Position numbers and translations under genes: made by a program
From: Chlorella sorokiniana
Lineage: Eukaryota > Chlorophyta > Trebouxiophyceae > Chlorellales > Chlorellaceae
Direction: 5' to 3'
DNA: 64,000 nt
Assembly: GCA_025917655.1 (NCBI GenBank)
Contig: CP084619.1
Coordinates: forward strand, 930,001 to 994,000
Part shown: one piece after another, positions 46,101-60,900 of the stretch
Position numbering within the stretch: position 1 is the stretch's first letter
Layout: each line of letters begins with the position of its first letter
Notes under the pieces: generated by a model
Told to the model about the DNA's origin: nothing
The model's database searches: none
What the model saw: the letters and a program-made list of their open reading frames with translations, nothing else

Positions 46101-47711
46101 TGCGCGCAGCCTGGCCACCAGCCCATGCGGGCACAGTGCGGGCAGCGGTACGGGCGGTACCCCCACCTGCATGTCCTTGTCGAAGCCGAGGCCGTGCAGG
46201 ATGGAGGCCGCCCGCACCTCCGCCATGTCAGACTCCAGCGCGTCCAGCCTGCAAGCAGCGGCGTACAGGGCAGCGGCAGGCGGGGCTCAGGCAGGGGGGC
46301 TTGTACGCGCATGGGCGCGCAGCTCGCCCACCAGGGCTGGCGGGGAGCGCAGGCCGGTCCTGCCGAGTGCGTGGAGGCTGCCCTGCCGGGCCCCCGCTCC
46401 CGTGACCACCCACACCCGCGCGGTCCCGGCCCGCCCCAGCCGCAGCCCACCGCTCGTAGATGTCCTCCAGGCGCGCCTCCACCTCCTCCCCCTGCTGCTC
46501 CGCCAGCGCCTCCGCCTCCGCCTCCAGCCGCGCGCGCTCCGCATCCACGCTCTTTACGGCCTGCGGGCAGAAACATGAGGAGGGGGGGCAGGGGCATGAG
46601 CTGCCTGCCCAGCCTGAAAGGCAGCACACAGCAACACTGCCCACTCGGCTGGCGGGCGGCTGGCACTCTCCCGCCCGCCAGCCCTGCTCGCGGGCCCCCA
46701 TCCGCGGCGCGACCACAGCAGGACAAAGCATGGCACAGAGCCAGCCAGGTCACAGAGGAGACGCTGTGAGAAGGTTTGCGTCCTGTGCCCTGCCTTCACC
46801 CTGGCAGCAGGGCGCGCAGGCGGCACTGCGGCAGCAGGGGCGGCCGCAGGCGGCTGGCGGCGGCGGCGCTTTCCTCCAGGGCGGTCATGTCTGTGCCGGG
46901 TATCTCGCGGTCCAGCAGGTAGACGTCTATGTGCTCTGGGATGGGCAGGTCGCGCGCCCCCAGCGCCTTGAGCAGGCAGCTCTTGCCGCAGCCGTTCGGG
47001 CCGATGAGGCCGTAGCGCCTGCGCAGGGCGGGGAGGGGGCGACGTCGAGCGCGGCGCAGCAGGGCAGCAGCCGGCCTGCGCAAGAACTGGGCTGGGCTGG
47101 GCTGGGCTGGGCTGGGGCCTCCCCACACCACGGGTTCCGCCCCAGCTTCCAGCCCAGTTGGAGCCGCTCAGCGAGGGGGCCCGAGGGCGTGGCGCCTCCA
47201 GATCCACACACCGAGACATTTTTGCTGCACGTGCCCCAGCTAGCCGTGCACATCTGCTGCGCAGCGCGGAAAGGCTGCAGCGCCCACCTGCCGTAGTTCA
47301 GCTCCAGCCGCGTGTCGGTGAGCAGCTCGTGGCCGTGGAACAGCAGGCTGAACGACTCAAAGTGGATGTCGCGCGACTGCGGGTGGCTGGTCAGCACACC
47401 AGTGGTGGAGCGGTCGTTGAGCTCAAACTCGGCGAGGGCTGCGGCCATGCCGTTGACATCGAGCCCGCCGTTCACCGCGCTGTTCTCCGCCTCAGACAGC
47501 TGCCCGGCGCTGGCGACGCCCTTCAGAGACGCCTTGCTGCCGGCCTTCTTCATCGCCGCCTTTTTCTTCTTGGAATCAGACGGCCTGAGGACGCACAGTG
47601 AAGCCAGCACAGGCTCAGGCCGTGCAGCAGCGCACAGGTGCATGCGAGGACACCAAAGGGCTGGAAACAATGAGTTACACGGCTTTCACCAAATCTAACG
47701 TGTGCTCACAT
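43153..47711 (-). CDS. ABCF1: ABC-F ATPase ABCF1 (GCN20-type, soluble twin-ATPase)
   Basis: ABC-F proteins have two ATP-binding cassettes and no membrane domain and act on ribosomes; the GCN20 branch takes part in eIF2alpha kinase signalling. The start codon appears to be split by an intron: exon 1 ends AT at 47710 before GTGAGC, and exon 2 begins G at 47584, giving [18 protein letters not shown]. Then come [35 protein letters not shown] (Walker A 1), [19 protein letters not shown] (signature 1), [20 protein letters not shown] (Walker B 1), [72 protein letters not shown] (Walker A 2), [17 protein letters not shown] (signature 2, with Leu where Gln is usual), [19 protein letters not shown] (Walker B 2), [17 protein letters not shown] and the C-terminus. 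One base is missing near 43617-43622, before Walker B 2. Introns hold 48-bp and GGGCT tandem repeats. Confidence 0.97.
44657..44770. repeat. 48-bp tandem repeat, about 2.4 units, in an ABCF1 intron
   Basis: Units begin CAGCGCATGCTGCTGCAACA at 44657 and 44705, with a partial third at 44753. Units differ by single substitutions. It lies within an intron by the ABCF1 gene model. Confidence 0.8.
47089..47120. repeat. GGGCT pentamer microsatellite in an ABCF1 intron
   Basis: Five to six consecutive GGGCT units, intronic by the gene model. The unit is not the plant telomere motif. Slippage is the simplest origin. Confidence 0.75.
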
Positions 47712-48190
47712 GATGTGCTGCCTTGACTCCTACTCGAAAAGAGTGGCGGCCGCCGGCCGCTCGCGCCAAAACTGTGGCTGTGCAAACTCTGCTGGTGGTG
47801 GTAGTCTCAATACTCTGAGTCAGGCAATCTTAGAATAAAGAAGCACGTGTGTCAGCCGCAAATTGCATCAATTTTCCATGTTGTACAGCTCGTCCTGCCA
47901 AGGGACTTCAGCGGGCGCACAGGGCTGAGGCTGTTGGCTGGCGGGTGATCGCGACGAAGGACTCTTTACCAAAGAACGGGGAACGCGCGACTGTAGCCAC
48001 ACCAGGCCCGCGAAGGTAGCCGCGTGGCCCCCAGCTAGGGGTTTCAGGCGAGCGGAACCGCCCCGCTCCACGGTCTCCTGTCGACAAAGCGATGGTGGGG
48101 CCCGGCAGTCAGCAGTAAACAGCACCCGCGACACTTGGTGCTGCGCGAAGCGCCAGCAGCGTGTGAACAGGCCGGCGGGTGTTCTGGACG
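47712..48190. promoter_or_regulatory. Divergent promoter region of ABCF1 and casein kinase 1
   Basis: The two genes point away from each other and their proposed start codons lie about 480 bp apart. It must contain both leaders and promoters. No individual element was resolved. Confidence 0.35.
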
Positions 48191-50618
<2,428 letters not shown>

Positions 50619-51289
50619 CCGCGCCCTCCCACCTCCGGGCAGCAGGCGGGGGCGGCAGGCGGCGCAGAGCGCGAGGACAGCCACCTGCGCAGCCGCCCCC
50701 AGCCATTTTGCTGCTGCTCACTGTGCCTGGAGCGCCCCGGCAGCATGCGCTGCTGGGAGCAGCACCGCGCGGCGAAGGCTGACAGTAGATGACTGGCTGG
50801 GCGCAGCCAGGATGCTGATGACAGCCCAGTGTACAGTATTCACTGACCCTGCAGACCATCGCGCTGCACTTTGACCATTGCTAGATGTTGTGGCTGGCAC
50901 GCCATCTTCCGCATCGGTGCCTACGACGCATCAGTCCCCCTGTAATGCAGCAGCATTGATCATCTGGCAAAGCGTGGGTGTACCTTCCCACTGGCCTCCA
51001 CAGTACGGCACTGAGTGACCATCTTGAACCGCGCTCGGCATTGTGACCTGATCCAAGAAGCCAGGTCTTATATGAGCAGCCAAGGCATTGGTGTCCAGCA
51101 GTCAGGCCAGCTTTTACACGCACTCCCGGCGGCGAGGAGTAGGCAGACACAGTCGGTGTCGCTTCTATATTCAGGTAGCACTCATGATATTTTCTGCGTT
51201 GATCGGGTAATCAGTAGCTGATTTCCCCCATGCCATGTTCTCGATGCCTGCAGTTCCGTTCTTCGTCCGTTAAACTTTTCTGTACTCAA
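50619..51289. other. Intergenic region between CK1 and CCDC124
   Basis: No supported gene. It presumably contains the CK1 3' UTR and the CCDC124 promoter. Confidence 0.35.
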
Positions 51290-52613
51290 ATGGGTCCTCG
51301 TAACGTCAATGAGAAAGTGGCGGAGGCCAGAAACAGGAAGGCCAGTGCCAAGCAGCAGGCGGCGGCAGCGGCAGAGGCAGCAAAGGTGAGCCCTGATGTT
51401 TTCTTGTCGGGGTTTGTCCACAAGCAGTTCATTGCGAAACAAGTCCAGATCCTGATGGTTTTGTCATTTGGAATGCAGGAGGATGCTTACTGGGACGCGC
51501 ATGCCAACCCAAAGGCCAAGCGGGATGCTAAGCGGGAGGAGCAGGCATGAACTGCTGCTGCTACTGCCGACTCGCGCAGTGCGGGGACTGTAACTTTCAA
51601 ATTCCCTAATTGCTGTGCAGGAACGGCAGCGAGAAGAGGCAGCCAAGAAGAAAGCCGAGGCAAAGCGGCTGGCAGCGGAGGAGGAGGCAGCCTTGGCGGC
51701 TGCCAGCAAGAAGAGCGCAAACAAGGCTGCCGCATCAAAGGTTGGCCTGGCCGGGCAGCCGATGCCCGGTCCATCTGCTTGTGCCCACTTATGCCTGTTC
51801 TGTGGGTGTCATCGCCTCGAGTTGCTGCTTGTTTAAAAGCATCCGCCCTGCCGTGCAGTTGACCGCACACCAGCTGGCGCAGCAGCGGGAGCGGGATCTT
51901 GCCGAGCAGCAGCGGCTGGCCGAGCAGCGCAGCCTTGAAACCAAGCGTATGGTGTCTGCGGATGAGTACGCGGCGGCCATAGAGGTGCAGAACCGCAACA
52001 GGTGCGAGGGCATGACCTGCAAGCTCAGACAGTGTACTGCTGGGCGCTGGCCAAGCTCTGGGAGGCGTCTGCTGCTGCACGGGGCAGGAGCCAGGCGGGA
52101 CGGCATAGCTACTGACTCCTGCACATAACGTGGCCGCCGCTGCAGGGAGGAGGGCGTGGTGGAGGCGCACGGCATCGAGGCAGCCATCGAAGTGCTGTCG
52201 CTGGACGGCCAGCCCGCCGACAGGCACCCCGAGAAACGCGCCAAGGCGGCCTTCAAGGACTACTACGATGCGGAGCTGCCGCTGTTGAAGCAGGAGAAGC
52301 CAGGGTTGCGGCTAATGCAGGTGGGGCCGCAGTGCGGGGCAGGGTGTGTGCCTGCCGCTGTGTAGGCGCTTCTGGGAGCATCGCACCCATGCTCTGCGCT
52401 GCTGTTACCGCTGAACTGCTTGTTGTCAACTGCCTTGCTTTGCAGTACAAGTCTATTCTGTTTGAACGGTGGCAGCGTGACCCCGCAACCCGCGCAATCA
52501 GGTGGACAGCAAATGAAGGCTTCGCGGCTCCCCGCCGTGCTGCTTGCGTGCATTTTATGTACATCCTGCACAATGCTGTAAGAAGCATGGATCAGGAATT
52601 AACAGTGACATGA
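51290..52613 (+). CDS. CCDC124: CCDC124-like ribosome-associated coiled-coil protein
   Basis: CCDC124 (related to yeast Lso2) binds ribosomes, sits in the intersubunit space of idle ribosomes and helps recovery from stress. The ATG at 51290 gives MGPRNVNEKVAEARNRKAS and an Ala/Lys-rich helix. Exons then encode EDAYWDAHANPKAKRDAKRE (the family EDAYW motif), ERQREEAAKKKAEAKRLAAE and onward, LTAHQLAQQRERDLAEQQRL, VQNRNREEGVVEAHGIEAAI, EVLSLDGQPADRHPEKRAKA, AFKDYYDAELPLLKQEKPGL, RLMQ and YKSILFERWQRDP, corresponding to the conserved LPxLKxExPxLRxxQxKxxLxxxWxxSP end. The frame then runs a further 40 or so residues to TGA at 52611-52613. The family normally ends soon after WxxSP, so the true C-terminus may be spliced. 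No frame errors were seen. Confidence 0.93.
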
Positions 52614-52838
52614 ACAAAGATTACAGTTGCATTGGGTGCAAAACCAACACAGTACAAGTACTTTGCCACGACTTGTGAGAGCAGCAATGTTGGCGCCACC
52701 GAGGCAATAACCACTGGTGGCTGCTGGGCTGCGTCCTTTGGACCGCTATGCTGTAGATGCATTTGACTTACTTGCTGCGACTTTCGTAAGGCATCGTCCT
52801 GCTGAAGTTCTCCCGTGCAACACTCCCCGATTGCAAGC

Positions 52839-55299
52839 ATGCTGCCGTCAACAAAGGTGAGCGGCGTGTTTCATTTGCGTCGAAGGGAACGACACTTGAA
52901 GGGTTGGCTCTCGAAAACAGCGGACCAAACTCACACCTCCCTCTTGCCTTGACGGATGTAGCCTGGCCACCACGGCGCTCCCTGCTTCCCTCCCTCCCAG
53001 GGCCACCTGAAAGTCGCCCTGGGCATAGAAGGCAGCGCAAACAAGATTGGTGTGGGGATTGTGCGCGAAGATGGCGAGATTCTGAGCAACCCGCGGCACA
53101 CGTGAGCCGCAGTGCAGCCGCTGCGTCTCACGCACCGCACACCGCCTCCTCAACGTGGCCGCGACAACACGTCACTTGCCGTTCCTTTACCTTGCACGCC
53201 TTGCGCAGGTTCATCACGCCGCCCGGCCAGGGTTTCCTTCCACGGGAGACCGCGCTGCATCACCAGGAGTGGGCGGTGAAGCTGGTGCAGCAGGCGCTGG
53301 CGGAGGCGGGCGTCACTCCCAGCCAGATCAGCCTCATCGCCTTTACCAAGGTAAGTCGGCCCTGCGGCCCAGGCAGCAGCAAACCCACCGCTCACAGGCA
53401 TCCAGGGCGCAGCGGCGTGGCATGGCTTGCTGGACACCTCAAGCGTGCGGCGGCGCTGCCAGGCTGGCACACCTCGACCCAACCGCTCCACCTCACCACC
53501 AGCGCCGTGACGCTGCCCGTGGCCGCCACCCTCGCAGGGCCCCGGCATGGGCGGCCCGCTTGTGTCGTGCGCCGTGGTGGCGCGCATGCTGTCGCAGCTG
53601 TGGCAGGTGCCCATCGTGGGCGTGAACCACTGCGTGGGGCACGTTGAGATGGGCCGCCTGGTCACCGGCGCACGCGACCCGGTCGTCCTCTACGTCTCCG
53701 GCGGCAACACCCAGGCACGCACCCGCGGCAACCCGCCCTCCCCCGCATGCAGACGTGGCTGTGCAGCGCAGCGGCGGCGGCCGCCCCCAGCGCAGCCGTG
53801 CTGCGCGCGCTTGTTGGCCCGCGCCCTTGTGGACGCCCCCTCGCGGCTTGCGGCTCATGCCGCCGTCCGATGCGTCGCAGACGCCCATGCACCCACGTGC
53901 GGGTTGTCAGCGCCTTCCCCTCCTTTGAGACGCCCCCCTCTCCTTCCCCTCTGAAGGTGATTGCGTACGCCGATCGGCGGTACCGCATCTTTGGGGAGAC
54001 GATAGACATCGCTGTGGGCAACTGCCTCGACCGCTTTGCGCGCGTGCTGGGCCTGCCCAACGACCCCGCCCGGGCTATAACATAGAGCAGCTGGCCAAGC
54101 AGGTGGGGAGGGGCCTGAGAGTTTTCTTACGTGCCTGCTGGGTGCGTGTGAGTGGCAGTGTTGGGGGTGTGGTGGGGGTGTGCGGGGAGATGTACAGCCT
54201 GCGTATGAAACAGGGGTCCACATGTGTGTGATGGCGGAGCGTGTTGGGGGAGGTGGTCAGGCGACGGAGCGGCCGCCTGGCCCCGGCTCGAGCACCGTGT
54301 GGGCCCGCTCTGTACGCCGCCCTTCCTGCCCGGCCGCCTTCCTGCGCCGTGCAGGGCACCCGCCTGGTTGAGCTGCCGTACGTGGTGAAGGGCATGGACG
54401 TTTCCTTCTCCGGCATCCTCTCCTACATCGAGAGCGCCGCAAAGGATCTGATCGCCAAGGTGGGGCCCCCGCCCCCGCCAGGCTGGCCAACGGTTGCTGC
54501 GAGGCACCCAGGGCACGCGTTGGATTGGGGCTCCTGCCGCCCTGCCCGCCTCTCTGAGCCCCTTCCGGCCCAAAAGCTCCGTGGGGCCCTCCCGCACCGC
54601 AACCACCCACTCGTGCGCCGGTGCACACACTCCTTACCCTGTCCTTCCGTTCCGCCGCCGCCCTCCCCGCAGGGCGAGGCCACCCCCGCGGACCTGTGCT
54701 TCTCCCTGCAGGAGACCATCTTTGCGATGCTGGTGGAGATCACGGAGCGGGCCATGGCGCACTGCTGCGCACCAGACGTCCTCATCGTGGGCGGGGTGGG
54801 CTGCAACCTGCGCCTGCAGGAGATGATGGCGGTGCGTGTGTGTGTTGCTGTTGGAGGGGGAGGGGGCGGGGGTCTGTGGCGGAATGATGGGACGCCTGGA
54901 CATTGCATGGGGCTCAGCACTTTATTTCATCCATCCACAATGCTGTCCCATGGTTGAGGACCACTCCCCTGCCCAGATGCAATCGGCCTGGCTGCTGTAC
55001 CCAATTTGCACCCCTCCACTGGCGCCTCTCTCCTGAGCCCACACTCCTCCTGCGTACATGGACAGCCTTACTCCCCCGCCCCCACCTATGCCCCCCCCCC
55101 CCCGAGTGCAGGTGATGGTGGGTGAGCGGGGTGGCCGCCTGTACGCAACCGACGACCGCTACTGCATCGACAACGGCGCCATGATCGCGTGGCCTGGGCT
55201 GCTGGCGCTGCGGGCGGCGGACGCGGCGCAGCGCTATCAGAGACGCGGTGCACGCAGCGGTACCGCACGGACGAGGTTCTGGTGACGTGGCGGGACTGA
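52839..55299 (+). CDS. KAE1: KAE1/OSGEP tRNA N6-adenosine threonylcarbamoyltransferase
   Basis: The catalytic subunit of the KEOPS complex, which adds threonylcarbamoyl to A37 of ANN-reading tRNAs (t6A). The short first exon 52839-52856 (MLPSTK) joins to 53001: [33 protein letters not shown]. Then [70 protein letters not shown] (metal-binding HxxxH), [13 protein letters not shown] (nucleotide loop), [98 protein letters not shown], and a C-terminus [15 protein letters not shown] with TGA at 55297-55299. Two one-base breaks: in the C run at 54069-54071 (between GLPNDPA and [10 protein letters not shown]) and near 55240 (before the TQRYRTDE end). Both fit missing bases. Cytosolic or nuclear, not the organellar Qri7 form: it has KAE1-type [11 protein letters not shown] and GYNIE. 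Confidence 0.96.
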
Positions 55300-55577
55300 G
55301 CAGTTACACAGGAACAGGATGGCGCCAGCTGTGGCCCGGCTTGCCCTGTGTGATGCCTTTGCTGTGCGCGCGCCTGCGCCTGTAAGTCAACAACCTCGAT
55401 CACTGCGGCTTGATGCCACGCGCGCGCCGGCAGCCTCGACCTTACAGGAGTACCCTGCATGCTTGCTCAGCGGGAGTCGCGCTTGCAGGGGCTGGCGGGC
55501 ATCGGCACATGCATGTGCGCTCAGCGGCGCAAGCCCGGCATGCCAGCAGAAGCGCCCAGCCGCGGCCGCGCTTCTTC

Positions 55578-57766
55578 TCACTTGCCGCCCGCCACGCCGC
55601 CGTGCAGCACTGTGGCCGACAGGATGAAGCCGCCGCCGTGGTTCATGTTCATGGAGGGGTGGGTGCGCAGGGGAAGCACCTGGAGGCGGGGGGGGGGCCG
55701 GGAGAGGCAGCCCAGGCTCACAGACACGTGGGAGTGGACGGAAGGGTGGCTGGGGGCGGCGGCCAGCTTGGAGGACTGGCGAGCAGCTGGCACCGGCAGC
55801 GGTGCACAGCAAAGAAGGGGTTCTGCTGCTGTCGGCCCCTCCTCCTTCCCACAACATATGCACACACCACACGCCATTGATTGCGCGACCAAATGCTACA
55901 AGCAAGTCAGGGGCACCCCCCAGACACACGAACAAAGAAACCTGCGCACCTGCATCTCGCGCCACCACGTCTCCTGCAGCACCAGCCCGGCCACCTGGCC
56001 CTGCCCCCGCAGCGCATCCAGCGCCTCCGCCAGCGGCTGCTGCCACGGGCTGTACACCGCCAGGGCCGAGGAGGGCGCCATCAGCGGCAGCACCGCGCGG
56101 ATGAGCGCCAGCGGGCTCAGCGCGGGCGCCGCCAGGATGCAGCTGGTGAAGGGCGGACGCTGCAGCTGTTGCGGGAGGCGGGCTGGGGGCCTGGGGGCCA
56201 CCAGCTCCGGGGGAGCGCTGCCCTCGCCTGCTGCCTGCGCCTGCAGCTGCGCCTGCTGCGCCTGCGCCTGCGCCTCTGAAGCAGCACCCTCCGGCGACCC
56301 CACCTCCATCGGTGCCGCTGTGCTGCTGCCGCCGCTCCCCTCTGCTTGCTGCTGCTGCTGCTGCGGCGGCTGTCCCGCTGCTTCCGCCGCTTGAGCTGAG
56401 TCGCCGGGCTGTACCGCGGGAGGCTGCGCCCCTTCCTGCTGCTGCTGCTGGTGCTGCTGAAGCCGCTCTGCCTGTAGCTCGTGCAGCGGCGCAAAGCGCA
56501 GCGTGTCGCGCTGCGGGGGCTCAGGTTCATCTGCCTCCACACAGACAGGCTGGGCTGCTTGGTGCCGGGGCGCCCGGCCACGCCGCCACCACGCCGCCGT
56601 GCCCGCCCAGCCGCTCCGCAGCAGCCGCCAGCACCAGCCCGCCGCAGCCCTCCACCACCAGCACGCGGGCGTGGGCCGCCACGTTGGCCAGGCTGAGCAG
56701 CAGGGCCAGCGCATCGGCACGCAGGTAGCCGGTGCGGGAGGGGCAGTTTGCAAAGTAGGCCTCGCACACGGCGGCCGCCGTGGGGCGCCGCACCGTAGCA
56801 ATCTGGATGTACTTCCGCGCCTTCTTCTTCCTGCGGGTGGTCGCGATGCAGAGGGGCGGGTGTGCGAGAAGGAAGTGGAGGAGGGGTGCGTAGGAGAGGG
56901 GCGGGTGGTGTCAGTTGGGCGCCGAGCAAGAGCGAGCGCCCGGCGTCGTGGGCAGGCGCCCTCAACCTCGCCCTGCTGCGCTTAGAGTGAGCGGTCTGCC
57001 TGACGATGGCCGTGCGCTCCTGCGCCGGTCTGAACTGCTGCTGACACGTACGCCGCTTCAACCTGTATCCGCAAAACCCGCACCGCCTACCCCCCCCCCC
57101 CACCTGTGCGCGTTCCCCCTCCCGCCCACCCACCCACCTGTACTTCTCCTGTGAAAACTCCGTCTTGGCGGCAAAGGTGGCGCTGTTCTCGGTGAGGGCG
57201 GCCACTATCTCTGCCCCCTGCTCCGCCGGCCTTCATCGCCTCAATGTCGGCTGCCGTCAGTGCCTGGTTGGCGCCGCTCTCCACCAGCTGTGCGTTGGTG
57301 CGCGTGTTGAAATCGGGCGCCTGCTCCGGCGTGGGAAGGTCCCAGTCTGAGAGCGGCACGCTGCAGTCAAGTGCGGGGAGAGGGCAGCAGGATGAGCGGG
57401 CATCAGCAGCCCGTGCCAAGTCGGCCTGCAGCCGGCAGAGGCAGCAGCGCAGCAGCAGCTGGCAGCGGCTCACTACTCCACGCGCTCCAGGGACTTGCCA
57501 TCGGCGGCCATACCGAACATAGCGCCGAAGGGGCAGCCGATGAGGGGCTCCGCGGAGCAGAAAACCTTGCCAAGCTTCACCTTGCTGCATGCGGCCCAGC
57601 AGAGAGCGCGTTAAGCGGCCCGCATGCATCTTGAATAAAATCTAAAGAGCGTTACAACTCACGTTTTGGCATCCAGGGTGACAAAAGCCTGCCGCTCGCC
57701 GTTCACATCCCAAATTATGGTGTCTCCAAGCCGCACAGTGGCCGGATAGGGCGTGGAGGAAGCCAT
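55578..57766 (-). CDS. TRM6: TRM6 (GCD10), non-catalytic subunit of tRNA m1A58 methyltransferase
   Basis: TRM6 pairs with TRM61 to methylate A58 of tRNA, including initiator tRNA; TRM6 binds the tRNA. The ATG at 57766-57764 opens MASSTPYPATVRLGDTIIWD, then NGERQAFVTLDAK, KLGKVFCSAEPLIGCPFGAM, DFNTRTNAQLVESGANQALT, DIEAMKAGGAG, EIVAALTENSATFAAKTEFS, QEKY|KKKARKYIQIATVRRPTA and onward, SRTGYLRADALALLLSLANV, RVLVVEGCGGLVLAAAAERL, a Gln/Ala-rich insert (about 56230-56470), FTSCILAAPALSPLALIRAV, and the C-terminal VLPLRTHPSMNMNHGGGFIL with the stop at 55578. The family marks are FGAMF near the start, TENSATFxxKTEFSQEKYxKKK, and LPxRTHPxMxMxxxGG at the end. An extra base in a five-C run at 57214-57218 (plus strand) disrupts GAEIVAAL. 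Convergent with KAE1 across about 280 bp. Confidence 0.92.
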
Positions 57767-57906
57767 GAATGCAGGTTCAGTAAATTGGGAAGGCTGTGCT
57801 TTCAGTTATGCGCTCCATCCACGGTTTTAATGCTGACATGGCCGAGGGCCGGTAGCGGCATGGGATGGTGCAAAGCTGAGGGACTCGTGTGCTTGCATGG
57901 TGTGGT

Positions 57907-60900
57907 CTAACTTGCGCCCCTGTCAGTGCATGCACATGCAGCTGGAGGCAATGATGCACTGCTTATTGAAACAACAGCCACCCGCCCCGCTTCTGGTTGC
58001 ACTGGTCTTGGAGAAGCCCGCCCCCGCCGCCCCCACACACACACAAAACCCACCTCCCCAAACAAAACTAGAGCCATGATTCCACTTTTTGCTGCTTTCA
58101 AGAAGCCTTTGCCTGGGCTTACTACGGCGTACAGCAGCAGCACTTGCTTTTCGGGAGAGACAAGTTCTCTTTGTCTAATGGACAGCCACTGCTGGACGGG
58201 AGAAATTGAGAGATGCACTTCGAGCTGTCGCTGGCAGCCGCCAGCCCCACGTGCGCGCCCCCTAGCCGCCCCCACAAACTTTGCCATGTTGGTGTCTGCG
58301 CTGGCGCCAAACGCGTGCTGAGCGGCGTCGCCGGCCGCCTCGGCCGCAACAGCAGCCGCGGCTGCAGTGGCGTTGCGCAGGAATGCGCAGGGGTGGTTGG
58401 GCAGGCGGGCCCACTTGTCGTTGTTGTGCTGGGAGCTCACTCGGTCGCACCAGTCGGGCGCTTCAAGCTTTGGGGGCTGCCACGGCTGCCACCCCTCTGC
58501 ACAGTGGGCAAGGTGGAAAGCAGATGGACGAAGAAATTCTGCCATTATGGCTAAAATCAGCGCAAGCGTGCCCGCTGTCCATGCCACACCAACAACTGGA
58601 GCTGCCGTGCACTCAGCATCCTCCACATTGAACTCAGGCGGCGCCTGCCCAACCTCCACACCCACCCCACCTCGCCCCCACACCCTTGCCTGCCAGCGGC
58701 GGTGGCATGCGGTACGGCATCTTGCGCATGGGCCCGGCATCAGCGTCGCCCCACGACATGCAGCACCAAAAGGGGGTGTCCCCAAAGGTGGTGACGGCGG
58801 TGCGGAAGAGCGCATCAAAAGCGGCTGCGGCGGCGGGGTCGTCAAAGCCTCCTAGGAAGCCGGGGACGCGGCCTCTGCGCTTTGGAAGGGGGTGGGGAGG
58901 GTGAAACCCTGCCAGCCCTCAGGCCCCGTCAAAGCGGGCAGGAGCGGCAGCGGGCCCATACCAGGCTCTGTTCCAGCTGCGGTGCACGGTTCGTACAGAA
59001 CGCCGCGTGCTGGCCGCACGCTTGCTGTGCCGCACAGCAGCTGCAGCACAGCAACGCGACAGCAGACGACCCACCGTGCCGCTGCAAAGTGCCAACTGCC
59101 AGCAGCTTCACTCGCCTTAGATGCAGCACTGCTTCCCCTTCAAGCGGCTCCACCGCCCGCAGCAGCTCCCCCTCCTTGATGCCCGGCCAGGCCTGCGCCG
59201 CGTAGCCGACTGTGGCAGACGGCTTGGGAAAAGGGGTGTCGGGCGTTCTGCCGCTATTACCACCAATGATTTGGCCTTGCGCACTGTCACCGGCACCTGC
59301 GCACGGGTGAGGAGGCACAAAGAGGGGCGTATAGCAGGGATGGCTGGGTCAGACGGGGTGCAAGGGCAGCACATCGACTGGGCGCAGCACGGCACTCCCG
59401 TTGCTGGGCGGCTGTCGGCAGCCTGTCGGCAAGCACGGTCTACCGACGCGACGGCGATGGCGCACCTGCGGCAGAGTCAGGAAGCCAGGGGGTCGGTAGT
59501 CTACCCCCGAGGCATCGAGGTCTTTCAGGGGCAGCAGGTAGTCGAGCGGGCACTGGAAGGGCTGCTCCAAATCGCTCCCCCTGCAGGGAGGGCGCATGGC
59601 AGGCAAGGGAAGGCAGGACTGTTGATAGCGAGAGCAGGCAGGAGGGGCAGGAGGGCGCCGAGCAGCACGAAAAGGCGCCTCAAAGCGGGCAGCAAAGCAG
59701 GCGCGCAGGGAAGGCAAAGCCAGCAGTCAAGAGGAATACTCAGCAAGAGACGGGACATCCAGTGAACAGGTCGAGCGGGCATGGCAGGCGCAGCAAGCCC
59801 AGCGTGCGCAGCAGACGCAGCGGGGCCACACACTTGATGCGGCACGTCTCCAGCACGTCGGGTGACTCGTCAAAGTCGCACCAACACCACAGCCGGGGCA
59901 GCAGCAGCGTGCGGTTGAGCATGCGCGCGGCCGCCAGCGCATCCCTGCGTGCAGAGGCCGGCAGCGGCAGGGGCGCGCAGATTGCAGGAGGCCGACCAAT
60001 GTGGCGGTTGCGCAGCAGCGCTTTCGTGATTGCCTGCCTCGCCATCGCCCCCTTGCTGTCCCTCCACAGATACGCGCGCGCGCCGTCGCATGCAGCAGCT
60101 CAATTCCACCCATCGACCCGCCCCTTTTCCCCCATACACCCACCTGAAGGCCGCCAGCTGGTAGCTCATGCCCAGCCAGTGCTTCTCAAAGGGCGGCATG
60201 CGGCCGCCGGTGCCAATCCCAGCGCCACCGTACCGCGCAGCCTCCAGCTCCGCCACAAACGCCAGCACCTCGCCGCCGTCGTCGTACGCCAGAGCGCGGA
60301 AGCCAAACTGGCCATCGCTGGCGCGGCGTGCCAGCGCGGGCCCCTCCTCCTCCTCACGCAGCGAGCCATAGTAGGCGGGGGTCCACGTGCCACAGCCCAA
60401 ACTCGCGGAGGCGCGCTCGTTTGCCGGGGCCCTGGAAGCGCTGGAAGGTGGCGTGGATGGCGATGGGGACGGTGCCCAGCCTGCGGCGCAGCGCGCAGCA
60501 GCGTGCGGCACAACAAGAACGGGGTGGGGCATGCAAGCGTGGTGCGGCAGGCATCCGCACGGAGGGCGGCAGCGTCGGCTGGGCGGGGCAAGCGGCGCAG
60601 GCCACAGCCGCCCGTGCGGCTGTGAAGAAGGCGCACAGCGGTGCCAGGCATGCTGGGCGCCCACCTCCAGGGTGTGCGCTGCACAAAGGCGACGTGGCCG
60701 TTGGAGAAGAGGGCCACCGGCAGCGTGTGCACAGTCAGCGAGCGGTTCCACACCCGGATGGCGCGGGGCGAGTCTGCAAGGGCGGCACGCGTGGGGCAGG
60801 GAGCGCATGTGTCAGGGATGGCCACGGTGGGGCCACCAAACGTGAAGGAAAGTGGAAGGGGGGTGCGAGGGCAGCCTTGATGACACCTCCTGCAGCACCC

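Noticed and set aside
54061-54085. KAE1 as a pseudogene because of an early stop (AIT then TAG)
   Set aside because: One missing C restores the invariant [11 protein letters not shown], and downstream exons are fully conserved; sequence error is more likely.
54241-54957. A 238-codon plus frame as a separate gene
   Set aside because: It is two KAE1 exons with the intervening intron read through.
56330-56470. Poly-Gln tract as an expanded trinucleotide disorder-type repeat
   Set aside because: An imperfect Gln/Ala-rich insert in TRM6, ordinary low-complexity sequence for a GC-rich alga.
58500-58610. Apparent C-terminal transmembrane segment (VAWTAGTLALILAIM) in the GT77 gene
   Set aside because: A donor after GTTGTTG and the acceptor CTGTGCAG join in frame to give EGWQPWQPPKLEAP, so the hydrophobic stretch is best explained as intron.
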